A stretch of 52,525 nucleotides of DNA. Origin: an uncultured Oscillibacter sp. GTDB taxonomy: Bacteria; Bacillota; Clostridia; Oscillospirales; Oscillospiraceae. This document shows positions 15,841 to 24,764 of the stretch, piece by piece. The translations under genes were made by a program, and so were the position numbers. The notes under the pieces are model-generated. The model worked only from the letters and a program-made list of their open reading frames with translations. It searched no databases and was not told the origin of the DNA. Position 1 is the stretch's first letter; every line of letters begins with the position of its first letter. The DNA lies in the NCBI GenBank assembly GCA_910578935.1, contig CAJTSM010000018.1:1-52525 (forward strand), given 5' to 3'.

Positions 15841-15865
15841 GCGCTTGCGCGCGGGAGGACGTGCC

Positions 15866-16009
15866 GTGACGGAGAAGGGCGTTTGGGTCTTGGCGCTGGT
15901 GCTGGCGCTGCTACCGGCCTATGCCGCGGGACTGGACCGCTTGGGGCTGGTCACGCTGGCGGCTGCGCTGATCTATCTGGCCCTTCGCGGCAGGAGCAAG
16001 GGAAGCTGA
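15866..16009 (+). CDS. 47-aa two-helix membrane peptide
   Basis: A short reading frame starts with GTG, six bases after GGGAGGA, and lies between ispG and polC. The peptide has two hydrophobic segments (VWVLALVLALLPAYAAG and LGLVTLAAALIYLAL) and a basic tail RGRSKGS. No family is recognised. Good ribosome-binding spacing and its fit between two tightly packed genes argue that it is translated. Confidence 0.55.
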   Translation: MTEKGVWVLALVLALLPAYAAGLDRLGLVTLAAALIYLALRGRSKGS

Positions 16010-16030
16010 ATTTGGAGACGAGAGGATACC

Positions 16031-19000
16031 ATGTCGAAAAACATCCCATTTTTTGAACTGTTCGCCGAGCTCTCGGCGTCCCCTGAGCTCCGCCTCCGGC
16101 TGTCCGGGGCGGAGCTGACCCATGGCCGCATCGACCAGGGGGAGCGGTCGATTCAACTGGATATGACGGTGCAGGTCCCCCTGGAGCCGGAGGAGCTCCG
16201 GAGCCTGGAGGAGACGCTGAAAGCGATCTACGGCTTCGCCCGGGCGGAGATCAAGGCCGTCTGTCCGGCGCCTCCGCCTCCTCCGCCGGAGCCCGTTTCC
16301 AAGGCAAAGACGGCGAAGAAGACGGGGAAGGTGCTGATGGGCAAGCCGGTGAAGGCCCGGCCCGTGCCCATGTCGGAGCTGAACATCAAAATGGGACAGG
16401 CCGCCGTCACCGGCAAGGTCTTCTTTTTTGAGTGCCGGGAGACCCGGCGGCCGGGGCTCTGGCGGCTCAGCTTCGACATGACCGACGGCACGGGGTCCGT
16501 CACCGTCCAGAAAAACCTGGCGGCCAAGGAGGCCCAGGCCCTGGAGGGGGCCGTGAAGCCCGGCATGTGGCTGACGGTCCAGGGGAAGATGGAGCCCACC
16601 TGGGACGGCAAGGACATTCAGCTGAACCCCCAGAGCATCAACGCGGCGGACCATGAGGAGCGGCAGGACGCCGCCCCGGTGAAGCGGGTGGAGCTCCACC
16701 TCCACACCAAGATGAGCAACATGGACGCCCTGACGGACACCAAGGAGGTCATCCAGCAGGCCATCCGCTGGGGCCACCCCGCCATCGCCATCACGGACCA
16801 CGGCGTGGCCCAGTCCTTCCCCGACGCCTGGCACGCCGCCGGGGACAAGATCAAGGTCCTCTACGGGGTGGAGGGCTATTTCATCAACAACGTGGACGAC
16901 CGGATCGCCGTCCACGGGCCCCAGGACATCCCCCTGGACGGGGAGATCGTCTGCTTCGACATCGAGACCACAGGCCTCCGGGTGGACCGGGAGGCCATCA
17001 CGGAGATCGGCGCGGTGGTGCTGCGGGACGGGGAGGTGACGGAGCGCTTCCAGACCTTCGTGAACCCCGGGCGGCGGCTGACGCCGGAGATCATCGGCCT
17101 TACGGGCATCACCGACGAGATGCTCAAGGACGCGCCCCCGCCCAAGGAGGCCCTGGCGGAGTTTTTGAAGTTTGTGAACGGGCGGCCTCTGGCGGCCCAC
17201 AATGCGGAGTTCGACATCGGCTTTATTCGCAAGGGCTGCCGGGAGGCGGGGCTGAGCTTCCATCCCACCTATATCGACTCCCTGATCCTGGCCCAGAACC
17301 TGCTGCCGGGACTGGGGAAGTACAAGCTGGACATCGTGGCGGAGCATTTGGACCTGCCTGCTTTTAACCACCACCGAGCCAGCGACGACGCGGCCACGGT
17401 GGGCTATATGCTGATTCCCTTCTGGAATATGCTCCATGAAAAGGGAATCCATACCCTTCAAGCCGTCAATGGCGAGATGGAGAAACTGAGGCCCCAGGGA
17501 AGCAAGTCCAACCGCTTCCCCAAGCACATCATCCTTTTGGCCCGAAACAAGGTGGGGCTGAAAAACCTCTACCAGATGATTTCCGCGTCCAACCTGAAAT
17601 ATTTCAAGCGGGTGCCCACCATTCCCAAGAGCTTGCTGAAAGAGCACCGGGAGGGGATTATTGTCGGCGCGGCCTGCGAGGCGGGGGAACTGTTTCAGGC
17701 GGTGAAGGCGAACCGGGACTGGGAGGAGCTGAAGCGCATCGCCTCTTTTTATGACTATCTGGAAATCCAGCCCCTGTGCAACAATTGGTTTATGCTCCGC
17801 AACGGCGACGCCAGGGATGAGGAGGACCTCCGGGAGTTCAACCGGACCATCGTCCGTCTGGGGGAGGAGCTGGGAAAGCCTGTCTGCGCCACTGGGGATG
17901 TCCATTTCCGGGAGCCGGAGGACGAGGTGTTCCGGCATATTCTTCTGGCCTCCAAAAAGTTCCCAGACGCCAATGAAGCCCTGCCGATCTACTTCAAGAC
18001 CACCGACGAGATGCTGAAAGAGTTCTCCTACTTAGGGGAGGAAAAGGCCTATGAGGTGGTGGTAACCAACACCCGCCTGGTGGCTGACCAGATTGAACGT
18101 TTTGAGCTGCTGCCCAAGGAGCTTTTCCCGCCCAAACTGGAGAATTCCGAGGAGGAGCTGAACCGCCTGGTTTGGGAGAAGGTCCGCCGCCTCTACGGCG
18201 AGAATCCGCCCCAGCTCATCGTAGACCGGCTGAAGGTGGAACTGGGAGGTATCCTGGGGAAGTACGATGTGGTTTACATGTCCGCCCAGAAGCTAGTTCA
18301 GCGGTCCCTGGAGAACGGCTATCTGGTGGGGTCCCGGGGCTCTGTGGGCTCGTCTCTGGCGGCCTATATGTCCGGCATCACAGAGGTCAATTCCCTGCCG
18401 CCCCACTACCGCTGCCCCAAGTGCAAACACAGCGAATTCGTCCAAGACGGGTCCTACGGCTGCGGCGCGGACATGCCGGACAAGATCTGCCCCAACTGCG
18501 GGACCAAGTACGAGAAGGACGGTTTCGATATTCCTTTTGAAACCTTCCTGGGTTTTGGCGGCGGCAAGGTACCGGACATAGACTTGAATTTCTCCGGCGA
18601 ATACCAGGCCCGGGCTCACCGCCACGCCATTGAAATGTTCGGCGAAACTCAGGTGTTCCGGGCGGGGACGATCGGCACCCTGGCGGAAAAAACCGCTTAC
18701 GGCTTTGTGAAAAAGTACCTGGAGGAGAACCAGATGACCGTTGGCCGGGCGGAGGAAAACCGGCTGACCTTGGGCTGCGTGGGAGTCCGGAGGACCACTG
18801 GGCAGCACCCCGGCGGACTGGTGGTGGTTCCGGCGGACAAGAGCATGGAGGACTTCTGCCCTGTTCAGCACCCGGCGGACGCCGACGACTCCGACACCAT
18901 CACCACCCATTTTGAATATCACTCTATGGAAGCGAATCTCCTGAAGCTGGACATGCTGGGTCACGATGATCCCACCATGGTCCGCATGATGCAGGACCTT

Positions 19001-20005
19001 ACCGGAGTAGACCCTCAGAAGATTCCCTTGGATGATCCGGACACCATGTCTATCTTCACCTCCAGTAAAGTGTTGGGTTATGAAAACGACGAGATCTTGG
19101 GACCCACCGGAGCTGTGGCCATCCCGGAGTTCAACACCCGTTTTACCCGGCAGATGCTTATGGATACCCAGCCCAAGGACTTCAATACCCTGGTCCGTCT
19201 CTCCGGCTTTTCCCACGGCACCGACGTGTGGCTGGGCAACGCCCGGGAGCTGATCATCAGCAAGACGGCCACGGTTCTAGAGACGGTGGGCTGCCGGGAT
19301 GATATCATGCTCTATCTGATTTCCAAGGGCCTGGACCCCAAGATGAGCTTCAAAATCATGGAGTCCGTCCGAAAGGGCAAGGTGAAGAAAGGGGGCTTTG
19401 AGCCCGGCTGGGAGGAGGCCATGCGGGAGCATGACGTGCCCGGCTGGTACATCGACTCCCTGGCTAAGATCGGCTATCTGTTTCCAAAGGCCCACGCTGT
19501 GGCATATGTTATGATGGCTTTCCGCATCGCCTGGTACAAGGTCCATGAGCCCCTGGCCTTCTATGCCACGTTCTTCTCAGTCCGGGCCAAGGCCTTTGAC
19601 GCGGAGTTCTGCTGTGCCGGAAAAGAGGCGGTGAAAAAGAAAATCCGGGAGATTGAGAACAACAAGGACGCTACCGCCGTGGAGCAAAGCCTGCTGACGA
19701 CGCTGGAGGTTTGCTATGAGTTCTACCTGCGGGGCTTCCACTTTGAAACCATCGATATTTACCGCTCCGACGCCACAAAGTTCGTGGTGACGGAGAACGG
19801 GCTGCTTCCCCCTTTCACCACGGTCCACGGCCTTGGGGAAGCGGCGGCGCTGGACACTGTGGAAAAGCGGAGAGGGAAGGAATTTATCTCCATTGAGGAG
19901 TTCGCCCTGTGCTGCAACAAGTTATCCAAGACTCAGATCGAGCAGCTGAAAGCCCTGGGAGCCTTTGCCGGAATGGCGGAAACCAGTCAGATTACGCTGT
20001 TTTGA
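16031..20005 (+). CDS. polC: DNA polymerase III alpha subunit, PolC type
   Basis: PolC is the main replicative polymerase of low-GC Gram-positives and includes its own proofreading exonuclease. The 1324-aa protein is somewhat shorter than the B. subtilis enzyme, mainly at the N-terminus. Domains in order are: an N-terminal region with a Pro-rich linker (about 75-95); an OB fold (about 118-200); a PHP domain starting LHLHTKMSNMDALTD (about 220); an inserted DEDD exonuclease with FDIETTGL (about 308) and AAHNAEFDIGF; a zinc module CPKC/CPNC (about 794-825); and the catalytic PDIDLNFSGEYQ (about 847). It ends the housekeeping cluster. Confidence 0.97.
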   Translation: MSKNIPFFELFAELSASPELRLRLSGAELTHGRIDQGERSIQLDMTVQVPLEPEELRSLEETLKAIYGFARAEIKAVCPAPPPPPPEPVSKAKTAKKTGKVLMGKPVKARPVPMSELNIKMGQAAVTGKVFFFECRETRRPGLWRLSFDMTDGTGSVTVQKNLAAKEAQALEGAVKPGMWLTVQGKMEPTWDGKDIQLNPQSINAADHEERQDAAPVKRVELHLHTKMSNMDALTDTKEVIQQAIRWGHPAIAITDHGVAQSFPDAWHAAGDKIKVLYGVEGYFINNVDDRIAVHGPQDIPLDGEIVCFDIETTGLRVDREAITEIGAVVLRDGEVTERFQTFVNPGRRLTPEIIGLTGITDEMLKDAPPPKEALAEFLKFVNGRPLAAHNAEFDIGFIRKGCREAGLSFHPTYIDSLILAQNLLPGLGKYKLDIVAEHLDLPAFNHHRASDDAATVGYMLIPFWNMLHEKGIHTLQAVNGEMEKLRPQGSKSNRFPKHIILLARNKVGLKNLYQMISASNLKYFKRVPTIPKSLLKEHREGIIVGAACEAGELFQAVKANRDWEELKRIASFYDYLEIQPLCNNWFMLRNGDARDEEDLREFNRTIVRLGEELGKPVCATGDVHFREPEDEVFRHILLASKKFPDANEALPIYFKTTDEMLKEFSYLGEEKAYEVVVTNTRLVADQIERFELLPKELFPPKLENSEEELNRLVWEKVRRLYGENPPQLIVDRLKVELGGILGKYDVVYMSAQKLVQRSLENGYLVGSRGSVGSSLAAYMSGITEVNSLPPHYRCPKCKHSEFVQDGSYGCGADMPDKICPNCGTKYEKDGFDIPFETFLGFGGGKVPDIDLNFSGEYQARAHRHAIEMFGETQVFRAGTIGTLAEKTAYGFVKKYLEENQMTVGRAEENRLTLGCVGVRRTTGQHPGGLVVVPADKSMEDFCPVQHPADADDSDTITTHFEYHSMEANLLKLDMLGHDDPTMVRMMQDLTGVDPQKIPLDDPDTMSIFTSSKVLGYENDEILGPTGAVAIPEFNTRFTRQMLMDTQPKDFNTLVRLSGFSHGTDVWLGNARELIISKTATVLETVGCRDDIMLYLISKGLDPKMSFKIMESVRKGKVKKGGFEPGWEEAMREHDVPGWYIDSLAKIGYLFPKAHAVAYVMMAFRIAWYKVHEPLAFYATFFSVRAKAFDAEFCCAGKEAVKKKIREIENNKDATAVEQSLLTTLEVCYEFYLRGFHFETIDIYRSDATKFVVTENGLLPPFTTVHGLGEAAALDTVEKRRGKEFISIEEFALCCNKLSKTQIEQLKALGAFAGMAETSQITLF

Positions 20006-20015
20006 ACAACCAGGA

Positions 20016-20053
20016 CAAAGCCCCCCGGAGGAGCAATCCTTCGAGGGGCTTTG
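20016..20053. terminator. Terminator between convergent polC and glpK
   Basis: CAAAGCCCC at 20016-20024 pairs with GGGGCTTTG at 20045-20053, and part of the interior pairs further. It lies between two convergent stop codons and can serve both strands. Confidence 0.7.
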
Positions 20054-20064
20054 CCGTATATGGA

Positions 20065-21564
20065 TTAGTCTTCATCCCTGGCCCAGGCCATGGCGCAGCG
20101 CACAGCCCGCTTCCAGCCTTTGAGCAGCTCCTGCCGCCGCTCTTGGGAGATGGAGGGAGAGAAGGTCCGCTCACAGGTCCAATTACTTTGAATTTCCCCC
20201 AGATCTTTCCAAAAACTGGAGGCCAGTCCAGCCAGGTAGGCCGCTCCCAGAGCGGTGGTTTCGATACATTGGGGCCGTTGAATGAGAAGATTAGACAGGT
20301 CCGCCTGGAACTGCATCAGGAAGCTGTTGGCGCTGGCCCCGCCGTCTACCTTGAGGGAGGACAGGGTCAGGCCGGACTCCTCCTGCATGGCCGTCAGCAG
20401 GTCGTTGGTCTGATAGGCCAGGGATTCTGTCACCGCCCGGATCAGATGCTCCCGGGTGACGCCCCGGGTCAGCCCGACTATAGTGCCCCGGGCGTAGGGC
20501 TCCCAGTAAGGAGCTCCCAGCCCCACAAAAGCCGGGACCACGTAGACGCCCCCGGCATCCTCCAAACGGTTGCAGATTCCCTCCGTCTGAGCGGCGCTGG
20601 TCACCATTTTCAATTCGTCCCGGAGCCACTGGATAGCAGCCCCAGCGATAAAAACACTGCCCTCCAGGGCGTAGCGAACCTGGCCGTCGGCGCTGGCGGC
20701 GATGGTGGTAAGGAGTCCGCGCTTTGAGGAAACCGCCTTTTTTCCGGTATTCATCAGCAGGAAACCACCGGTGCCGTAAGTACTTTTCACATCCCCCGGC
20801 GCGAAACCGCACTGGCCGAAGAGAGCGGCCTGCTGGTCCCCGGCGGCGGCAGTGATGGGGATGGGACTGCCAAGCTTTTCCGTCGTGCCGAAAAGACAGC
20901 TGCTGGGCAGCACCTGGGGCAGAAGGGAGGAGGGGATTTGAAAATAGTCCAGGAGCTCCTGATCCCACTGGAGCTTGTGAATGTCAAAAAGCATGGTCCG
21001 GGAGGCGTTTGTGTAATCGGTGGCATGGACCCGGCCCTCCGTCAGGTTCCAGATCAGCCATGTATCCACCGTGCCGAAACGCAGTTCTCCCTGCTCCGCC
21101 CGCTTTCGGAGGCCGGGAACGTTGTCTAATATCCACTCCAGTTTGCTGGCGGAGAAATAGGCGTCGGGAATCAGGCCGGTTTTTTGCCGGACGCTTTCTT
21201 CCAGACCGTCCCGCCGGAGCCGTTCAATGCGGTCCGCCGTCCGGCGGCATTGCCAAACAATGGCGTTATAAACGGGCTTGCCGGTAGCGGCGTCCCAAAC
21301 CAGGGCGGTTTCCCGCTGATTGGTGATGCCGATGGCGGCAATATCCCCGGCGTGGGCGCCGGCTTTCTGCATGGCCTCCAAGGTAACGCTGATTTGAGTG
21401 GACCAGATGTCTGCGGGGTCATGTTCCACCCATCCTGGCTGGGGATAGATCTGAGGAAATTCTTTCTGAGCGGCGCCGCGGATGTTTCCCTGCCGGTCGA
21501 AGAGAAGGCATCGGGAGCTGGTAGTGCCTTGGTCCATGGCAATGACATACCGTTTTTCGTTCAA
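20065..21564 (-). CDS. glpK: Glycerol kinase
   Basis: GlpK phosphorylates glycerol to glycerol-3-phosphate with ATP. The 499-aa protein begins MNEKRYVIAMDQGTTSSR (ATP site) and has GWVEHDPADIW, ITNQRETALVWD, GTVDTWLIWNLTEG and the C-terminal DGGASANSFLMQFQADL block. The start codon is TTG, supported by GGAGGG seven bases upstream; the first ATG would remove part of the nucleotide site. No glpF or glpD is adjacent. Confidence 0.96.
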   Translation of the reverse strand: MNEKRYVIAMDQGTTSSRCLLFDRQGNIRGAAQKEFPQIYPQPGWVEHDPADIWSTQISVTLEAMQKAGAHAGDIAAIGITNQRETALVWDAATGKPVYNAIVWQCRRTADRIERLRRDGLEESVRQKTGLIPDAYFSASKLEWILDNVPGLRKRAEQGELRFGTVDTWLIWNLTEGRVHATDYTNASRTMLFDIHKLQWDQELLDYFQIPSSLLPQVLPSSCLFGTTEKLGSPIPITAAAGDQQAALFGQCGFAPGDVKSTYGTGGFLLMNTGKKAVSSKRGLLTTIAASADGQVRYALEGSVFIAGAAIQWLRDELKMVTSAAQTEGICNRLEDAGGVYVVPAFVGLGAPYWEPYARGTIVGLTRGVTREHLIRAVTESLAYQTNDLLTAMQEESGLTLSSLKVDGGASANSFLMQFQADLSNLLIQRPQCIETTALGAAYLAGLASSFWKDLGEIQSNWTCERTFSPSISQERRQELLKGWKRAVRCAMAWARDED

Positions 21565-21745
21565 TTTGTTTCCCTCCTAAACTTAGGCCTTTTTTGAAAA
21601 ATGTCAGAGCGCCCAAACGGCGGATCTTCTTTCGTTACTTTGCGTTAAACTTTTTGCCGGGCGGCAGACCGCCTGCAAAGATTTGCCTTAATTTGCGGAA
21701 AAATTTCTCGCTGTTGGGTATTCCGGCAATGTTCAAACAAGGCCT

Positions 21746-21908
21746 AAGGAACCATTGAATAAATCCCCGCATACACCTTCACGCCATAAATTCCGTCTGA
21801 GCAGTATCAGAAAAACTTGAAATCGGTCAGGATTCCTGCATTTTCCCTCTTTGTCAGAGAAAATTTTTGGCGCAAATCTGTGCATGTTGATTTATTCAGC
21901 GCTTCCTT
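21746..21908. mobile_element. MITE-like element with 20-bp terminal inverted repeats
   Basis: AAGGAACCATTGAATAAATC at 21746-21765 matches the reverse complement of 21889-21908 at 17 of 20 positions. The 163-base interior has no reading frame of note. No clear target-site duplication is seen. The 533-base gap between glpK and the ROK gene otherwise holds only AT-rich sequence, the glpK upstream region and the ROK promoter. Confidence 0.6.
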
Positions 21909-22022
21909 GAAAAAATAAAGACTAAAAAAAGTATAACCCGTCCCGGTGCGGCTGTCAACGGCATGCGAGAAAGGAGGACGCGATTTTGAAACACGGGAAA
22001 AATCGATTTCTTTAGAAAAGAC

Positions 22023-22051
22023 TTGCTATTTGGAGCAAAATCAGCTATGCT
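22023..22051 (+). promoter_or_regulatory. Probable promoter of the ROK gene
   Basis: TTGCTA at 22023-22028 and TATGCT at 22046-22051 are 17 bases apart, about 47 bases before the start codon. Confidence 0.55.
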
Positions 22052-22097
22052 ATTCATAAAGTCTTTATAAAACGATAAATTGAACAAGGACTGAGAA

Positions 22098-23219
22098 ATG
22101 ATGACCACATCTCCTGCCAGCAATATGGATGTTAAACGACGAAATCGGGTGAACACGTTCCGCCGGATTTTGGAAAACGACCGGATTTCCCAAATGGAGC
22201 TGAGCAAGCGGCTGGATCTGAGCTGGCCCACAATTTTGCAGAACGTAAAGGAATTGACGGAGCTGGGCCTGGTACGAGAGGATGGGATGTATGCCTCCAC
22301 CGGCGGGCGAAAAGCAAAGGCCTACGCCCCTGTGCGGGACGCGCGTCTGGCGGTGGGAGTGGACTTGACCCGGGACCATGTCAGCGTCGTGCTGACGGAT
22401 TTGAGCGGGAAGTTGCTGCGCCAGGCCAGAGGTGCTCTCCGTTTCTCTATGGAGGATATTTATTTTAAATACCTGGGCGGCTTGCTTCAGCGTTTTGTGG
22501 ATGCCAGCGGGGCGGAAGACCGGCTCCTGGGCGTGGGGATCGCCCTTCCCGGCATCGTGGATGAGGAACGAAAAATCCTGCGGGATTCTCGGGTTTTAGA
22601 GCTGCGAAACGTGCCGCTCGACCGCATTACCCAGCAGATTCCTTGGCATTGCCGCGTCCTTAACGATGCCAACGCCGCCGGACTGGCGGAAGCCTACGGC
22701 GGGGAAGGGGATATTGTCTATCTTTCCTTGGGCGACACCGTGGGTGGGGCGATCCTTCGGAACGGCGGGGTTTATATGGGAAACCATCTCCGGGCGGGAG
22801 AATTTGGACATACGACTTTAGTTCCCGGCGGCCGCCGTTGCCGCTGCGGGAAAGAAGGGTGTCTGGATGCTTACTGCTCCGCCAAGGTTCTTTCAGACCA
22901 CGCCGGGGGAAGCCTCTCCGCTTTTTTTGAAGAGCTCCGCTCCGGGGATTCTGAGAAGAGGGAGCTCTGGCGGGAGTATCTGGAGAATTTGGCGGTGGCG
23001 GTGAATAACCTTCATGTGAGCTTCGATTGTGATGTGATGGCGGGAGGCTGCGTAGGCGCTTATCTAGAGGAGTTTGGGGAGCTGCTGCGGGCGCTGCTGG
23101 CGGAAAAGAATCCTTTCGAACAGGATGCTTCTTATTTAAAATACAGCCGCTGTCCCCAGGAGGCTGCGGCGGTAGGCGCGGCATTGACACAGGTGGAAGC
23201 GTTTCTGGAGGGACTGTAG
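22098..23219 (+). CDS. ROK-family transcriptional regulator (NagC/XylR type)
   Basis: The 373-aa protein has an N-terminal winged helix (NRVNTFRRILENDRISQMELSKRLDLSWPT split over residues 15-45). A ROK domain follows with VGVDLTRDHVSVVLTD, GIALPGIVDEE and NDANAAGLAEAYG. The ROK zinc motif is seen as GEFGHTTLVPGG then CRCGKEGCLDAY. Such proteins repress sugar-use genes and release DNA when the sugar or its phosphate binds. No sugar operon is next to it, so the target is unknown. AAGGA precedes the ATG. Confidence 0.88.
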   Translation: MMTTSPASNMDVKRRNRVNTFRRILENDRISQMELSKRLDLSWPTILQNVKELTELGLVREDGMYASTGGRKAKAYAPVRDARLAVGVDLTRDHVSVVLTDLSGKLLRQARGALRFSMEDIYFKYLGGLLQRFVDASGAEDRLLGVGIALPGIVDEERKILRDSRVLELRNVPLDRITQQIPWHCRVLNDANAAGLAEAYGGEGDIVYLSLGDTVGGAILRNGGVYMGNHLRAGEFGHTTLVPGGRRCRCGKEGCLDAYCSAKVLSDHAGGSLSAFFEELRSGDSEKRELWREYLENLAVAVNNLHVSFDCDVMAGGCVGAYLEEFGELLRALLAEKNPFEQDASYLKYSRCPQEAAAVGAALTQVEAFLEGL

Positions 23220-23237
23220 TTACATAAGCATAAGGAG

Positions 23238-23278
23238 AAAACCGGAGCGCCGTCCCCCTGTGACGGCGCTCCGGTTTT
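23238..23278. terminator. Bidirectional terminator between ROK and CapA genes
   Basis: A 17-base arm beginning AAAACCGGAGCGCCGTC pairs with its complement around a short C-rich loop, with A tracts on one side and T tracts on the other. Confidence 0.85.
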
Positions 23279-24489
23279 TATGTTTGGCTTGTCCGCTCCT
23301 CCCCAAAGACGGCATGACAGGTTTCCAGAGCCTGGCTCAATTTTTGCCGTAAGGCGTCCCCGGTTGCGGGAGAGCTCAGGGCAGCGTGGATATCTACCAG
23401 CTCAAAGCGGGAGGAAGACCCTGCCGCCCGGTGAAGCATATACATGGGGACATAGGCATAATTTGTGACCTGCGTTTCCCCGGTTTTGTTGTCTCGGGTG
23501 AGCTCCAGGGTCAGCACCGCCGTAGTATCGGTAAGGGGTTTGGTCTGGGAGGAAATGAAGTTCCCCAGGGAGTAACAGATAAAGCCCTGCCGTCCATCGG
23601 GAAGAGTCTGAATTGCCATGGGCTGGGGCACATGGGAGTGCCCGCCCAGGACGATATCCGCTCCGTTTTCAAAGAGGAAGTCCGCCAGTTCCTCCTGATA
23701 AGAGTTCTGCTTAGTCTGATATTCTAAGCCCCAGTGAATCATCACTGTAATCAGGTCTGTCTCCAAGGCTTTGGCTGTCTCCAGGTCCGCGGCTAAGCGG
23801 TCCCAGTCCGGCTTGGAAAGAGCCGTCAGGTAGTCGGTATTGAATACGTTGATGGCGTAAGGGTGCTTTTTTGGCACTGGGATGCCGTTAGTGCCGTATG
23901 TATAACCCAGAAAGGCCATGGAAATGCCCCCTACATCGGCGGTTGCAATGTTGTGGTCATGCTCCTCCTGGGTTCGGCTGGTGCCTACATGAGCCATGCC
24001 CGCTTCGTCCAGGATATCCAGCGTCCGGCTGAGGCCGGAAAAGCCCCGGTCCAGGCTGTGATTGTTGGCGGTAAGGCACAGGTCAAAGCCCAGGGATTTG
24101 AGGTCGCGGGCCAGATCGTCGGGGGAGTTGAACGCAGGATAGCCGGAGTAAGGCGGACCGCCGGAGAGAGTGGTTTCCAGGTTCACCACGGCGTAGTCCG
24201 CGGCCTCCACATAGGGTCCAGCGGCGCTCATAATCCTGGCATAGTCGTAGAGCTCACCGTTCCAGGCGTCGTTGGTGATGGGCATATGGCTCATGGCGTC
24301 GCCGCAGACCGCCAGAGTGGCCACGGTGGGCGCCGGAGGAGGATTCTCCAGGGGAACAGGGGGCTTGGGGGCCGGAGAAGACTCTTGAGATGTCGGGACA
24401 GGCGCCGGCGCCCCGGCAGGTGTGCCGCCTCCGCAAGCGCTGAGCAGCAGCGGAAGGCAGAGCAGAAGAGCAAAAGGCCGCAGTTTCAT
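23278..24489 (-). CDS. CapA-type metallophosphatase-fold lipoprotein
   Basis: The 403-aa product starts at the ATG at 24489, where GGAGGGGG lies upstream. It has a lipoprotein signal with lipobox LLSAC, then a Pro/Ala-rich linker (residues about 22-55). The CapA/PgsA-like domain begins VAVCGDAMSHMPITNDAW and contains NLETTLSG, LTANNHSLDRG, HWGLEY and GGHSHVPQP. This fold belongs to the calcineurin-like superfamily; family members take part in poly-gamma-glutamate capsule formation. No pgsB or pgsC is nearby, so the role here is uncertain. It is anchored on the outer face of the membrane. Confidence 0.85.
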   Translation of the reverse strand: MKLRPFALLLCLPLLLSACGGGTPAGAPAPVPTSQESSPAPKPPVPLENPPPAPTVATLAVCGDAMSHMPITNDAWNGELYDYARIMSAAGPYVEAADYAVVNLETTLSGGPPYSGYPAFNSPDDLARDLKSLGFDLCLTANNHSLDRGFSGLSRTLDILDEAGMAHVGTSRTQEEHDHNIATADVGGISMAFLGYTYGTNGIPVPKKHPYAINVFNTDYLTALSKPDWDRLAADLETAKALETDLITVMIHWGLEYQTKQNSYQEELADFLFENGADIVLGGHSHVPQPMAIQTLPDGRQGFICYSLGNFISSQTKPLTDTTAVLTLELTRDNKTGETQVTNYAYVPMYMLHRAAGSSSRFELVDIHAALSSPATGDALRQKLSQALETCHAVFGEERTSQT

Positions 24490-24669
24490 CGGAAGACCCC
24501 CTCCAAAGGCAGAATCGGACATGCGGAAGTACGGGATTTCGGGAGCTTTTGACCTAATTATAGCGGTTTCCCCAAAGTCTGTCAATGAACGGTGCCGGGA
24601 TGACGCTCCTGCGCCTTTGGGACCTTTTTCCCGCCGCCTTTTCAGGAAGCTTAAAATGCGTGGAAACCA

Positions 24670-24699
24670 TTGACAAGAGGGCTTCCCAGCTTTTATAAT
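24670..24699 (+). promoter_or_regulatory. Strong sigma-A promoter of the chemoreceptor gene
   Basis: Perfect TTGACA at 24670-24675 and perfect TATAAT at 24694-24699 with an 18-base spacer lie 65 bases before the start codon. Confidence 0.8.
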
Positions 24700-24764
24700 G
24701 AAATGGTAAAATGGGACTCTGCGGATAGGGCGAAGTCCGATCAAAAAAATAGGGGTGGAGAGAG

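Noticed and set aside
15911..17938. 675-codon minus-strand frame opposite polC
   Set aside because: Composition (Leu, Gly, Arg, His repeats) is typical of an antisense shadow; polC has all expected domains.
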